Of a stretch of DNA of 64,000 nt, positions 32,636 through 41,640 are shown piece after piece. The DNA comes from Achromobacter spanius (lineage in GTDB: Bacteria > Pseudomonadota > Gammaproteobacteria > Burkholderiales > Burkholderiaceae_B). The notes under the pieces are model-generated. The model had not been told where the DNA came from, searched no databases, and saw nothing but the letters and a program-made list of their open reading frames with translations. Where the stretch lies: assembly GCF_002812705.1 (NCBI RefSeq), contig NZ_CP025030.1:868001-932000 (forward strand). Reading direction: 5' to 3'. Numbering within the stretch: position 1 is the stretch's first letter; each line of letters opens with the position of its first letter. The position numbers and the translations under genes are program-made.

Positions 32636-35220
32636 GACGCTGATTCCTGTAGAGCAAAGGGTTGGACGGTCGTGCACGACAACTCCAACTGCGGGTAGTA
32701 ACGCGCGTCTTCGGGCACCGCCTGCTCGTCCACCTGATAGATGGCCTGGCATTGCTGGTCGGCAGCTTCTCCCCACTTGACCGCCAACTGCCCGTGCCCC
32801 TGCAAGCCGCGCACAAAGGCCCGCCCCCCCTGGCCCACCAGCGTGACGGCGTCGATACCCGGGATGATGACTTCCGCGCCCATGGGTATCGTCGCACCAC
32901 GATCACGCACCAGTTTCAACAAGATCGGCCGACCCGACACGGTGGGGTAACGCAACAACACGACCGCCCCCGCGCGCGGGGCAACCTGCTGCGACGTGAT
33001 TTCCAGTTCGACATCACGTGACGTGCCCTTGGGATCCAGCCCGACCTCGTTGCGGCGGTACGGCATCAGGCCCGCCATGACGCCATAACCGTTACTGCCG
33101 ATGCGCCCGCGCGCGCCCGAGACGATTCCCGCGCCGTAGGCCTCGGGCGCTTCAAGCACCGCCATCGTTTCACCCTGCGCCTGGGTCGCGTTGATGCCTC
33201 CCGCGTGGGCGATCAAGGTGCCGCGCATGCCTGCGCCGAACTGGCGATAGCCGCCGCCGCCGCTGCCCGACAAGGTGTAGTTCGCGTGTGCCGTGTCATA
33301 GCGCAAGCTGCCGCCCTGGTTGCGGCTGCCTTGGTTGTCGGTACGGTTATACGTTCCGTACACGTTGTACCCAAACTGCCCCGTATCACCGGCTGATCCG
33401 CTAACAGAAGCGTTGGTGCCGCGCTTGCCGTTGCCTTCAAGGTTCAACGATGTACTGAGATACGCCGAGTTCGGCCCACGCCCCAAGGGCAGGTTGAGGC
33501 TAAGCAGATACTGGTTGCCGAAGCGGCCGCCCTGGTCCCGCGTGCGGGATACGCTGATATTGACGCTGCCCCAAGCGTAGCCATTGGAGTAGCTGGCGTA
33601 GTAGCTGGTATCGCGGCTTTGGTGGCGGTTCCAGTAGTTCTGCGCCACCCCGGCCAGCGTCACGTGCCCGTAGCCTTCGCCCAGGGGTTGGCTGACGTTG
33701 AACTGGAGGCGGCTGCGCTCTTTGCCACCATATGCCACCGTGCCGCGCGATTCGCGCAGGCGTGCAAATTCACCAAGGCTCAGATAGCCTTCGCTGGAAA
33801 ACCGATACGCCACCACGCTGAAGTTCGTCGATGTAGGCTCCACCAGCTTGCTATAGCTCAGCCGCACACTGCGCCCGCTTGACGGGCTGCGCGTTGATTT
33901 CGTTGTGGCGTGCGACTGCGTCAGGTCCGCCGCCAATGCGCCCAGCGGCGTACTCAAGGCAACGCCGCCCTGCATCGCCCGATACTGCTGCGCCGCGATG
34001 ACGCCACCGTAGCCCGTCACCGTATCGGACAGCCCGCGCTGATACGTTCCCTGCAAGAACGCGGGCGGTGCATCCAGGGTGTCATCGCGATACCGTCCGC
34101 CCGTCACGCTGAAACGCGAACTACCCGGGCGCAACAACTGAGCCACCGACGCATAGGGCACCACAAACTGTTTGGTTCGCCCGTCCGCTTCGGTGATGGT
34201 CACGTCAAGATCCCCGGCGTAACCGGTGTTGTAAAGATCATCGATGGCAAAAGGCCCGGGCGACACGGTCGTTTCATACAACAGGCTGGTGCCCTGGCGC
34301 ACGCTGACCTTGGCCGTGGTATCGGCCACGCCACGCACCACCGGCGCAAAACCGCGCATCGAGTCCGGCAGCATGCGTTCGTCGCTGCTGAGTTGAATGC
34401 CCGTGTACGGCATGCTGTCAAAGAGATTGCCGGGCGTGTAGAACTGCCCCAGCGTCAGCTGGGCGCTGGCCGCGGTCACTTCACGCTGCGCATAGCTGCT
34501 TAACGCCTGATAGCGACTGCGCTGGAGAGCGCCCGGCAGATCGGTATAGCTGAAAGACCCGTTGTGCCGAAAGCGCCAGTCGCCCAGATTCAGGCCCGCG
34601 TTTGTACTGCTGAAGAACTGGCGCTCGGTGCGGTTGCCAAAGCGGTTGGACGACAGGTTGATGCCATACCCCAGAAAGCCGGCGTCGATGCCCGAGTCCC
34701 ACTCTTCGGGCGGCACATAGCCGCGCGCCGTGGACTTGATATAGATCTGCGGAATGGAAAGGTCCGCGCGCAGCTCTGACATATCCACATCAAAGCGGCT
34801 GGAAGGCGGCAGGCCCTCCAGCCCTACGCATTGTTCGTCGGACACCGGCTCGGCCTGCTCCGCGTTCAGCAGCGGGATGTTGACGCCGATCCGCTCATAC
34901 ACCTTCATGGGCAGGCAGGGTTGGGCGTCGGCATGCGCCGCGGTGGTGGCCGGTGTTGTGGCCGACGGAGTGGCGGTATCAGCCACGCGCACCCGGACCT
35001 GCTGCCGCCCGACGTGGTTGCCGTTCAGATACAGGTCCAGTTGATGGACCCCGGGAGTCAGCGCATTGCCGCCTTGAAAGCGCGACAAATCGACCGCTTT
35101 CCCGTTGCGTCCACCAAAGAACGCAGGATTGAACTCAACGGGTTCCTGCGCTTGGAGCGTGGCGCTGAGCAAACCGGAAAAAAGCAGGAATGCGATGCTC
35201 AACCGTACGTGACGAGACAC
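32632..35220 (-). CDS. Fimbrial outer-membrane usher protein
   Basis: The 862-residue usher assembles fimbriae in the outer membrane. After a signal peptide (about 1-24) the mature N-terminus reads QEPVEFNPAFFGG, typical of FimD/PapC ushers. The beta-barrel spans about residues 170-680 with the plug domain near 255-330 (LLYETTVSPGPFAIDDLYNTGYAGDLDVTITEADG). C-terminal domains follow, with a Cys pair. An odd feature is a Thr/Ala-rich insertion in the N-terminal domain near residues 85-103 (TPSATTPATTAAHADAQ) just before CLPMKVYERIG, not usual in FimD. The start is GTG at 35220. It lies 8 bases after the chaperone gene. Confidence 0.93.
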   Translation of the reverse strand: MSRHVRLSIAFLLFSGLLSATLQAQEPVEFNPAFFGGRNGKAVDLSRFQGGNALTPGVHQLDLYLNGNHVGRQQVRVRVADTATPSATTPATTAAHADAQPCLPMKVYERIGVNIPLLNAEQAEPVSDEQCVGLEGLPPSSRFDVDMSELRADLSIPQIYIKSTARGYVPPEEWDSGIDAGFLGYGINLSSNRFGNRTERQFFSSTNAGLNLGDWRFRHNGSFSYTDLPGALQRSRYQALSSYAQREVTAASAQLTLGQFYTPGNLFDSMPYTGIQLSSDERMLPDSMRGFAPVVRGVADTTAKVSVRQGTSLLYETTVSPGPFAIDDLYNTGYAGDLDVTITEADGRTKQFVVPYASVAQLLRPGSSRFSVTGGRYRDDTLDAPPAFLQGTYQRGLSDTVTGYGGVIAAQQYRAMQGGVALSTPLGALAADLTQSHATTKSTRSPSSGRSVRLSYSKLVEPTSTNFSVVAYRFSSEGYLSLGEFARLRESRGTVAYGGKERSRLQFNVSQPLGEGYGHVTLAGVAQNYWNRHQSRDTSYYASYSNGYAWGSVNISVSRTRDQGGRFGNQYLLSLNLPLGRGPNSAYLSTSLNLEGNGKRGTNASVSGSAGDTGQFGYNVYGTYNRTDNQGSRNQGGSLRYDTAHANYTLSGSGGGGYRQFGAGMRGTLIAHAGGINATQAQGETMAVLEAPEAYGAGIVSGARGRIGSNGYGVMAGLMPYRRNEVGLDPKGTSRDVELEITSQQVAPRAGAVVLLRYPTVSGRPILLKLVRDRGATIPMGAEVIIPGIDAVTLVGQGGRAFVRGLQGHGQLAVKWGEAADQQCQAIYQVDEQAVPEDARYYPQLELSCTTVQPFALQESAS

Positions 35221-35228
35221 GGCGCGGC

Positions 35229-36026
35229 CTACGGCTCAAGCGGACTTTCGCGCCGCTCGGCGGCGCCATAGTCATTGATCCATTCAAACGCCACGGCGCC
35301 CTTGGCGCCCGCCGCATTCGACAATTTTCCAAGACCCAGATCCGTCACGGATAGTGGCGGCAACATTTGAGCGGGCACGGTAACGTCACGTCCATTGCCA
35401 AGCTGCACGGTCACGGCGGTCAGAGACACATGGAATGCGCTGTCATTGCGCACTTGCAGCGCCCCGCCCTTGCTGGTGGCCACCACGCGCCAATTCAGGC
35501 GCTCGGCGGCCTGGCGGGGTGAACCGGACAGGCCGGCGGGGCGGTAGAACAGTTTGATGCGGCTGCGGAAAGCCAATTGCATGTGGTTCGCAACCTGGGC
35601 GGACGGCAGGGGGGGAACGTCAAGCACGTTCATCCAGAACACGGATTCGCGATCCGTCGCAACGCCAGGTTGGGGAATATAGGCAATGCGCAGCGTCTGA
35701 CCCATGCGCGGATTGACGCGCGCCAGCGGCGGCGTAATCGCGAAGGGCACGTCCGTTTCGTCGGGGCTTGAATCCAGGTCGCCGTCGTCTATCCAGGCCT
35801 GCACCAGCGCCGGCTTGCCGCCTTCATTGGTCAGGCGCAATGTGACTTCGCGTTCTTCGGCGGGGTAGATGATGCGCGTACCACCGATCACCACATTGGA
35901 TTGGGCGGCAGGGGGCAGCAGGGTCGCACATGCCAGGCACAGCAACGCGCAGAAACGGCGAAGCGTGGCCCGGCTTGCGTGGTCCGAAAGCCCCCCGAGC
36001 ATGCGCTCAAGGGGGATCGGCTTCAT
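35229..36026 (-). CDS. Periplasmic fimbrial chaperone (PapD family)
   Basis: The 265-residue chaperone has an N-terminal export signal (FCALLCLACATLLPPAAQS) and the first strand VVIGGTRIIYPAEEREVTLRLTN with the conserved Arg of the PapD cleft (GTRIIY). The second conserved basic residue lies in RSRIKLFYRPAGL near 150-160. It binds pilin subunits in the periplasm by donor-strand complementation and delivers them to the usher. The pilin gene upstream overlaps its start by 4 bases. An alternative ATG 24 bases inside (36002) would give a more usual signal peptide length. Confidence 0.92.
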   Translation of the reverse strand: MKPIPLERMLGGLSDHASRATLRRFCALLCLACATLLPPAAQSNVVIGGTRIIYPAEEREVTLRLTNEGGKPALVQAWIDDGDLDSSPDETDVPFAITPPLARVNPRMGQTLRIAYIPQPGVATDRESVFWMNVLDVPPLPSAQVANHMQLAFRSRIKLFYRPAGLSGSPRQAAERLNWRVVATSKGGALQVRNDSAFHVSLTAVTVQLGNGRDVTVPAQMLPPLSVTDLGLGKLSNAAGAKGAVAFEWINDYGAAERRESPLEP

Positions 36027-36568
36027 TCGTAGATCAGGTCCAGCAGGACTTCGGCATGGACCGGGCCGGGCGTGGTGTTGCTGGTGGCCGCCAGGTACTG
36101 CGCGTAGAACTCAATGTTCGCGGCATTGCCCTCGATGCTGAAGGTTTCAGTGCCAGAGTTGTCGGACAGGCGGATCGGCTGGTATTTGCTGTTCAGCAGC
36201 TGGACTTGGGCGTTTGACGGCGTCTCGCCGTCGCCGCTGGGCAGTGCCTGGTTGATCAAGGCGCCCGTGTTGGGATCGACGCTCGAACCGTTGTTAAAGC
36301 GCGTGGTGACCTTGCTGCCCGAGCAGCCGGACAGCTTCAACTCGACCAGCTTGCGGCCGGCCACATCGTTCTGCTTGGCCAATGCACGAGTGCTGACGTT
36401 GGGCAGTGTAACTGCCTTGACGTATTGGCCCTCATCACTGTCGCCGATTTTGCAGGTGGACGGAGACACCTTGCCCGTGAACACCAACTTCACATCCGCT
36501 GCCATCGCGCTGCCGCACAACAGCAGGGACGAAAAGGCCAAACTTGCCGCAACAATCTTCTTATTCAC
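36023..36568 (-). CDS. Type 1 fimbrial major subunit
   Basis: The 181-residue pilin has a signal peptide (MNKKIVAASLAFSSLLLCGSAMAA) and the pilin Cys pair, with C about 40 in SPSTCKIGDSDEG and C about 82 in LKLSGCSGSKVTTRF. The C-terminal beta-strand ends AEVLLDLIYE, with the Gly-x-Tyr-like donor strand usual in type 1 pilins. It is the first and probably most expressed gene of the operon, overlapping the chaperone by 4 bases. There is no poly-C tract in its upstream region, unlike phase-variable Bordetella fim promoters. Confidence 0.92.
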   Translation of the reverse strand: MNKKIVAASLAFSSLLLCGSAMAADVKLVFTGKVSPSTCKIGDSDEGQYVKAVTLPNVSTRALAKQNDVAGRKLVELKLSGCSGSKVTTRFNNGSSVDPNTGALINQALPSGDGETPSNAQVQLLNSKYQPIRLSDNSGTETFSIEGNAANIEFYAQYLAATSNTTPGPVHAEVLLDLIYE

Positions 36569-36720
36569 CGAAATCTCCGAATGCCTGTTTCCCCAAGTGG
36601 GGGATGGCAGTCATTGTTTCGATTTCACTTGGCAAGCAATATGAGAAAGTTCTCAAAGGAAACACGCAGGGAATGTAGTGATGTCGCCCCGCCACATATC
36701 CTGCTGGTGAACGACAGACG

Positions 36721-37683
36721 TCAATTCACTTTGGCGCCCGACTGCTCAACCGCCTGCTTCCACGTGTCCAGTTCGCGCTCGATATGGCTGGCGAAGGCTT
36801 CCGGCGTGGACCCGACGGTTTCATAGCCATAGCCCATCAGTTGCTGCTTCAAGGCGGGCACCGCCACGGCGTCGGCGATGGCGCGGCTTAGGGCGTTGAC
36901 CACGGCGGGCGGGGTGCCCGCGGGCGCCAGCACGCCGTACCAGCCGTTCACCACAAAGCCGGGGACGGTCTCGGCCACGGTCGGCACATCGGGCAGCAGG
37001 GGTGAACGGCGTTCGCCCGTCACCGCAAGCGCCTTCAACTTGCCGGCCTGCACCTGCGGCAACGACGTAGAAATGCTGTCGAACATCAACGAGACCTCGC
37101 CGCCCAACAGCGCCACCACGGCCGGGCCGCTGCCTTTGTAGGGCACATGCATCATGTCGGCGCCGGTCTGGCTCTTGAACATCTCGGCAGCCAGATGGCT
37201 GGTATTGCCGTTGCCCGCCGATGCAAAGCTGAGCTTGCCGGGATGGCTCTTGCCGTAGGCGATCAGCTCGGCAATGTTGTTGGCCGGCGTGCTCAGGGGC
37301 GCGGCCACCAGCATCGGCAAGGTTGCCACCAGCGAGACCGGTGCAAAGTCTTTCCGTGTGTCGTAAGGCAGAGACGGGTACAGGCTGGGGTTGATGGCGT
37401 GCGCGGCCAGCACCATCAGCAGGGTGTAGCCGTCGGGCTTGGCGCGGGCCAGTTGCGCGGAGGCGATCGCTCCGCCCGCACCGGGCTTGTATTCCAGCAC
37501 CACGGGCTGGCCCCACTTTTTTTGCAGTTCCGCCCCCAAGGGGCGCGCCAGCATGTCGGCGCTGCCGCCGGGCGGGTATGGAATCAGCAAGGTGACGGGC
37601 TTGTCGGGATACGTGGGCGCGGCTTGCGCGGCGCCCACAGACGCCAGGCAGAGCGAGGCTGCGGCGAACAGGGAACGGATCAT
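36721..37683 (-). CDS. Bug-family tripartite tricarboxylate transporter binding protein
   Basis: The 320-residue protein has a signal peptide (MIRSLFAAASLCLASVGAAQA) followed by the Bug/TctC opening YPDKPVTLLIPYPPGGSADMLARPL. The GAGGAIASAQLARAKPDGYTLL stretch and the VPYKGSGPAVVALLGGEV loop near 175-195 are the ligand-carboxylate-binding segments of the family. Bug proteins bind organic or amino acids in the periplasm. It is the last gene of a Bug-CoA-transferase-Bug run. No TctAB membrane partner is nearby, as is common for Bug genes in Bordetella and Achromobacter. The ligand is unknown. The longer upstream frame is not a likely start. Confidence 0.93.
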   Translation of the reverse strand: MIRSLFAAASLCLASVGAAQAAPTYPDKPVTLLIPYPPGGSADMLARPLGAELQKKWGQPVVLEYKPGAGGAIASAQLARAKPDGYTLLMVLAAHAINPSLYPSLPYDTRKDFAPVSLVATLPMLVAAPLSTPANNIAELIAYGKSHPGKLSFASAGNGNTSHLAAEMFKSQTGADMMHVPYKGSGPAVVALLGGEVSLMFDSISTSLPQVQAGKLKALAVTGERRSPLLPDVPTVAETVPGFVVNGWYGVLAPAGTPPAVVNALSRAIADAVAVPALKQQLMGYGYETVGSTPEAFASHIERELDTWKQAVEQSGAKVN

Positions 37684-37718
37684 CAACGGTCTCCTTGGCC
37701 CGGGCCGGGCGCTAACAA

Positions 37719-38471
37719 TCAGGCGTAGCGCGGCGCGCCGGCCGGGTCCAGGACGATCGCGCGCGGCGTCGCCGGGAAAGTCAGGGGTGCATCGGTAACG
37801 GAACGCAGGAAGGCGGCGTCGACGCCGGCGACCATGGCGTAAACGGCCAACCCATCCGGCGTTACGTCGATCACCGCCAGGTCGGTATAGATGCGCGTCA
37901 CCACGCCCTTGCCGGTCAGCGGATAGGTGCATTGGCGCAGCACCTTTGGCGTGCCGTCGCGGCCGCGATGCTCCATGGTGACCAGCACCTGCTTGGCGCC
38001 CACGGCCAGATCCATCGCGCCGCCCACGGCGGGGATGGCGTCGGCCGCGTCGGTCTTCCAGTTGGCCAGATCGCCGTTTTCCGACACCTGGAACGCGCCC
38101 AGCACGGCGTAGTCCAGATGGCCGCCGCGCATCATCGCGAACGACACCGTGTGTTCGGTAATGGACGCGCCGCCCAGCAAGGTGATGGGCTGGCGGCTGG
38201 CGTTGATGAGGTCCGGGTCCACGTCCTTGCCGCTGGCGGCGGGGCCCATGCCCAGGATGCCGTTTTCGCTGTGCAGCAGGATGTCTTTGTCGGGCGGAAG
38301 ATAGTCGCCCACAAGCGTGGGCATGCCGATGCCCAGGTTGACGATGGAGCCGTCCGGGATATCACTGGCCAGCAATTGCGCAATCTGTTGCCGGGTCAGG
38401 CCCTTGATGTCTTGCGCGTTGTTCGCGGCGTTGGTGTTGTTGCTGCTGTTCGTGCTGTTCGCGTCTTGCAT
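37719..38471 (-). CDS. pcaJ: CoA-transferase subunit B (3-oxoadipate/3-oxoacid type)
   Basis: The 250-residue beta subunit of a class I CoA-transferase has the catalytic glutamate in LLHSENGILGMGP, near residue 70. The preceding SDIPDGSIVNLGIGMPTLVGDYL and the later GGHLDYAVLGAFQVSENGDLANW segments are typical of PcaJ/ScoB. The enzyme moves CoA from succinyl-CoA to a 3-oxo acid. The first 20 residues are an Asn/Ser/Thr/Ala-rich low-complexity extension (MQDANSTNSSNNTNAANNAQ); an alternative start lies further in. It is separated by one base from the subunit A gene. Whether the substrate is 3-oxoadipate or acetoacetate cannot be told. Confidence 0.87.
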   Translation of the reverse strand: MQDANSTNSSNNTNAANNAQDIKGLTRQQIAQLLASDIPDGSIVNLGIGMPTLVGDYLPPDKDILLHSENGILGMGPAASGKDVDPDLINASRQPITLLGGASITEHTVSFAMMRGGHLDYAVLGAFQVSENGDLANWKTDAADAIPAVGGAMDLAVGAKQVLVTMEHRGRDGTPKVLRQCTYPLTGKGVVTRIYTDLAVIDVTPDGLAVYAMVAGVDAAFLRSVTDAPLTFPATPRAIVLDPAGAPRYA

Positions 38472-38472
38472 G

Positions 38473-39138
38473 TCAGGCCTCCACCCGCACCACGGCTTTC
38501 ACGAAGATGCCCTGCGTCATCACCTGTTCCGGCACGAAGGTGCCCAGCGGCACCACCTCGTCCACTTGCGCGATGGCGTGGCCCGCGGCCATGCACATGA
38601 CCGGATTGAAGTTGCGCGCCGCGTGGCGGTACATCAGGTTGCCCCAGCGGTCGCCCAGATGCGCGCGGATCAGCGCGAAGTCGGCGCGCAGCGGATGCTC
38701 CAGCACGTAGCCCACGCCGTCGATCACTTCCTGGCGGCGGCCTTCGGCCAGTTCCGTGCCGTAGCCGGTGGGGGTGTAGAACGGCCCCAACCCGGCGCCC
38801 GCGGCGCGCAGGCGCTCGGCCAGCGTGCCTTGGGGCACACATTCCAGTTCGACCTCGCCGGCCCCGTAGGCGCGCGCGAAGGCATCGGAATTGGGCGGGC
38901 GCGGATGCGAGCAGATGATCTTTCTGACCTGCTTGCGGATCAGTAATGCGGCGATGCCCCGTTCGAACGTGCCGGCGTTGTTGGAAATGATGGTCAGGTC
39001 GCGCCGCCCGGCATCCGCCAGGCATTGCAGCAACTCGTAAGGCACGCCCGCTTCGCCAAAGCCGCCGACCAACACGGACGCGCCGTCGGGAATCACGGCC
39101 ACGGCCTCGGCCATGGAGGCTTGAATCTTGTCGATCAT
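38473..39138 (-). CDS. pcaI: CoA-transferase subunit A (3-oxoadipate/3-oxoacid type)
   Basis: The 221-residue alpha subunit shows the CoA-transferase I signature SVLVGGFGEAGVPYELLQCLADAG near residues 20-43, followed by DLTIISNNAGTF. The ICSHPRPPNSDAFARAYGAGEVELECVPQGTLAERLRA block binds the CoA moiety. It dimerises with the product of the next gene. Its start codon directly abuts the stop of the upstream Bug gene (39139), so import and CoA activation are genetically coupled. Confidence 0.88.
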   Translation of the reverse strand: MIDKIQASMAEAVAVIPDGASVLVGGFGEAGVPYELLQCLADAGRRDLTIISNNAGTFERGIAALLIRKQVRKIICSHPRPPNSDAFARAYGAGEVELECVPQGTLAERLRAAGAGLGPFYTPTGYGTELAEGRRQEVIDGVGYVLEHPLRADFALIRAHLGDRWGNLMYRHAARNFNPVMCMAAGHAIAQVDEVVPLGTFVPEQVMTQGIFVKAVVRVEA

Positions 39139-40107
39139 TTATTGCTCCCGGGCCAGGCCGGCCGTATCCACGATCTGCTTCCAGCGGGCGCGCTCCTGGT
39201 CAATGAAGGCCGTGAACTCGGCGGGGGTGTTGCCGCCCGCCTGCCCGCCCATGGCCTTGAAGCGGCCGCTGATGTCGGGGCTGCGCACCACGTCGCGCGC
39301 GGCGGCGTAGAGCTTGTCGACCACGTCCTTCGGTGTGCCGGCCGGGGCTATCAAGCCGAACCACGCCGTGACCACCATGTCCTTGACGCCCGCCTCGGCC
39401 ATGGTGGGTACGTCCGGCAGTTCGGCCAGCCGTTTGTCGCTGGTGACGGCCAGCGCGCGCAGCTTGCCGGACTGGATGAACGGCATCGAGCTGGGCAAGT
39501 TGTCGATCATGAAGGTGAACTGCTGGCCCAGCAGCGCGGCCACGGCAGGGCCGGCCCCTTTGTAGGGAACATGCGTGCCCGCGATGCCCGCGCGCTGCTT
39601 GAAGAGTTCGGCGGACAGGTGCGGCGATTGGCCCGCGCCGGAACTGCCGAACGACACCTGGGACGGGTCGCGCCTGGCCTCGGCCAGCAAGTCCTTCACG
39701 CTGCGGGCAGGCGACGCTTCGTTGACGACCAGCACGTTGGGCACCGAGATCACCAGCGTCACGGGCGCGAAATCGGCCGGCTTGTAGGGCAGTGTCTTGT
39801 ACAGGGCGTAGTTGATGGCGTTGGGGCCGATGTTGCCCATCAGCAGGGTGTAGCCGTCGGGCTTGGCCCGCGCCAAGGCCTGCGCGCCGATGATGCCGGC
39901 CGCGCCCGCGCGGTTTTCCACGATGACCTGCTGGCCTAGCTTGGCGGCCATTTTGTCGGCGATCAGCCGTGCGGCGATGTCGGTGGTGCCGCCAGGGGCA
40001 GCCGGAATGATCAGGGTGATCGGCCGTTCAGGCCAGGCGGCGTGGGCCGGGCTGGCGATGGCGGCCGCCATCACGCCCGCGGCCAGCCAGCGATGCGCTT
40101 GCAACAT
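39139..40107 (-). CDS. Bug-family periplasmic binding protein, first of the CoA-transferase operon
   Basis: The 322-residue protein has a signal peptide (MLQAHRWLAAGVMAAAIASPAHAA) and the Bug opening WPERPITLIIPAAPGGTTDIAARLIADKM. Further motifs are GAAGIIGAQALARAKPDGYTLL and VPYKGAGPAVAALLGQQFT. It is related to the second Bug protein of the cluster (36721-37683) but clearly diverged, so the pair is not a recent duplication. It abuts the pcaI-like gene. The likely role is capture of the acid that the CoA-transferase activates (inference from context). Confidence 0.93.
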   Translation of the reverse strand: MLQAHRWLAAGVMAAAIASPAHAAWPERPITLIIPAAPGGTTDIAARLIADKMAAKLGQQVIVENRAGAAGIIGAQALARAKPDGYTLLMGNIGPNAINYALYKTLPYKPADFAPVTLVISVPNVLVVNEASPARSVKDLLAEARRDPSQVSFGSSGAGQSPHLSAELFKQRAGIAGTHVPYKGAGPAVAALLGQQFTFMIDNLPSSMPFIQSGKLRALAVTSDKRLAELPDVPTMAEAGVKDMVVTAWFGLIAPAGTPKDVVDKLYAAARDVVRSPDISGRFKAMGGQAGGNTPAEFTAFIDQERARWKQIVDTAGLAREQ

Positions 40108-40251
40108 GCTTGTCTCCGAACGCGGTCATGGATGACCAACTTGTCGGGCAAGTGTGTGCGCCGCGCGGGCAAATGCCAATTCTGCAATCTGGAGGGCAGG
40201 CTTCGCCTGGGCTGAACGCCGGGCTTGGCTGCCACGCAGCCGCGCGGAAAC

Positions 40252-41154
40252 TTAGTCGCCCGCCCGTTCCCAGCGGCGCTGGATCGCCTTGGCCGCCACC
40301 ACGCCGTCCGCCATCGACGTCACCACGCACGGATGCATGCGGTGGGCGACTTCACCGATGGCATAAATATCCGGCACGCTGGTTTCGGCGGTGGCGAAGT
40401 CGGTGCGGATATAGCCGCGCTCGTCGCGGGCCAGTTGCAGGCTGTCGGCAAAAGCGGCCTGCGGTTCCCAGCCATAGAACACCAGGATCAAGTCGTATTG
40501 CCGGCCATCGACACTGCGGCTGGCGGGGTCCACCGTGTACGGGCCGATGCGCACGCCTTCGCGGCCGGCGCGGGTAACCCATTGCTGCTGGGCGCGCACG
40601 CTGCGGGCATACAGATGCACGGCGCGGGCGCCCCGGTTGCGCACATAGACGTAGTTTTCGAAGGCGTTGTCGCCCCCGCCCAGCACCGCCACCGACAAGC
40701 CGGAATAGTCCTGGGCGACGATGGGCGAGCCCGGGCCGATCAGCACGCCGGGCCATGACGCGCCCAGGGGATGATCCGGCAAACCCTTGGCGCGCACGCC
40801 GGACGCAATCACCAGCGCGCGGCCGCGCACCTGCGTCTGGTTGCCGTCCGCACCGACCAAGCTGGCTTCAATGCCGCCTTTGCAGGGCACCAGGCCGACG
40901 ACGCGGGTTTCCATGCGCAGCGGCACCTGGGCCGCGCGCACGCTGGCGTCGATGTTGTCAGCCACCTGTTGCCCGGTCACGCGAGGCAGCACCGCGATCC
41001 AGTCGTCGGCGAAGGGGTTGTCCTGGGCCAGGCCGCCCAGGCGGGCGCTGGCCTCAATTAATATTGGGGACAAACCAAGTCTGGCCAGCCACAGGGCGCA
41101 GGACGCGCCGGCCGGGCCGCCGCCTACAATGACCGCATCGTGCATTTGTTGCAT
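40252..41154 (-). CDS. NAD(P)/FAD-dependent oxidoreductase without redox cysteines
   Basis: The 300-residue protein has the thioredoxin-reductase fold: an FAD-binding GGGPAG near residues 11-16, an NAD(P)-binding VAVLGGGDNAFENYVYV near 150-165, and a C-terminal FAD motif DIYAIGEVAHR. The CxxC pair of thioredoxin reductase is missing, so it resembles ferredoxin-NADP reductase type 2 or other single-component reductases. It lies 144 bases upstream of the Bug-CoA-transferase cluster on the same strand and may be transcribed separately. The redox partner is unknown. Confidence 0.8.
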   Translation of the reverse strand: MQQMHDAVIVGGGPAGASCALWLARLGLSPILIEASARLGGLAQDNPFADDWIAVLPRVTGQQVADNIDASVRAAQVPLRMETRVVGLVPCKGGIEASLVGADGNQTQVRGRALVIASGVRAKGLPDHPLGASWPGVLIGPGSPIVAQDYSGLSVAVLGGGDNAFENYVYVRNRGARAVHLYARSVRAQQQWVTRAGREGVRIGPYTVDPASRSVDGRQYDLILVFYGWEPQAAFADSLQLARDERGYIRTDFATAETSVPDIYAIGEVAHRMHPCVVTSMADGVVAAKAIQRRWERAGD

Positions 41155-41278
41155 TTGAACCCTTATTGACCGCGCCGGCGCCTCACGGGCGCACGGACGT
41201 GGCTGAATTGTAGCCAGCGCGCCGCCCCCCGATCCGCCGTCCCCTTACAATTCCGGCTGTCCCACCCAGGTTTTCACC

Positions 41279-41638
41279 ATGCCCACACGTCGCATCATCC
41301 TATCCGGGCTTGCGCTCGACGCCCGCATCGGCATCCTCGAACACGAGCGCCGCGCCACCCAGCCCCTGCATGTCGACGCCGAGTTCGATGTGGACATCCA
41401 TCGCTCGGTGGACGACCACGATATCCACAGCGTGCTGGACTACCGCCGTCTGCGCGAGGCCATCGTCGAGGAATGCACGCAGGCGCATGTGAACCTGATC
41501 GAAACCCTGTCCGAACAAGTCGCCGCGCGCCTGTTGGCCGACTTCCAGGAAATCCGCTCGTTGCGCTTGCGCATCAGCAAGCCCATGGCCTTTTCCGACT
41601 GCGCGGCGGTAGGCGTGGAAATCCAGATCACCCGCTGA
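41279..41638 (+). CDS. folB: Dihydroneopterin aldolase
   Basis: The 119-residue enzyme cleaves dihydroneopterin in folate synthesis. The substrate-anchoring Glu75 is in [12 protein letters not shown] and the catalytic Lys101 in RISKPMAF, both at the usual places. The N-terminal [18 protein letters not shown] strand and the [23 protein letters not shown] segment match FolB. It is followed after 2 bases by ttcA, so folate and tRNA-thiolation genes share a transcript. Confidence 0.93.
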   Translation: MPTRRIILSGLALDARIGILEHERRATQPLHVDAEFDVDIHRSVDDHDIHSVLDYRRLREAIVEECTQAHVNLIETLSEQVAARLLADFQEIRSLRLRISKPMAFSDCAAVGVEIQITR

Positions 41639-41640
41639 CC

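Noticed and set aside
36569..36720. Search for a poly-C phase-variation tract upstream of the fimbrial operon
   Set aside because: Only a short CCCC/GGGG dyad is present; no long homopolymer.
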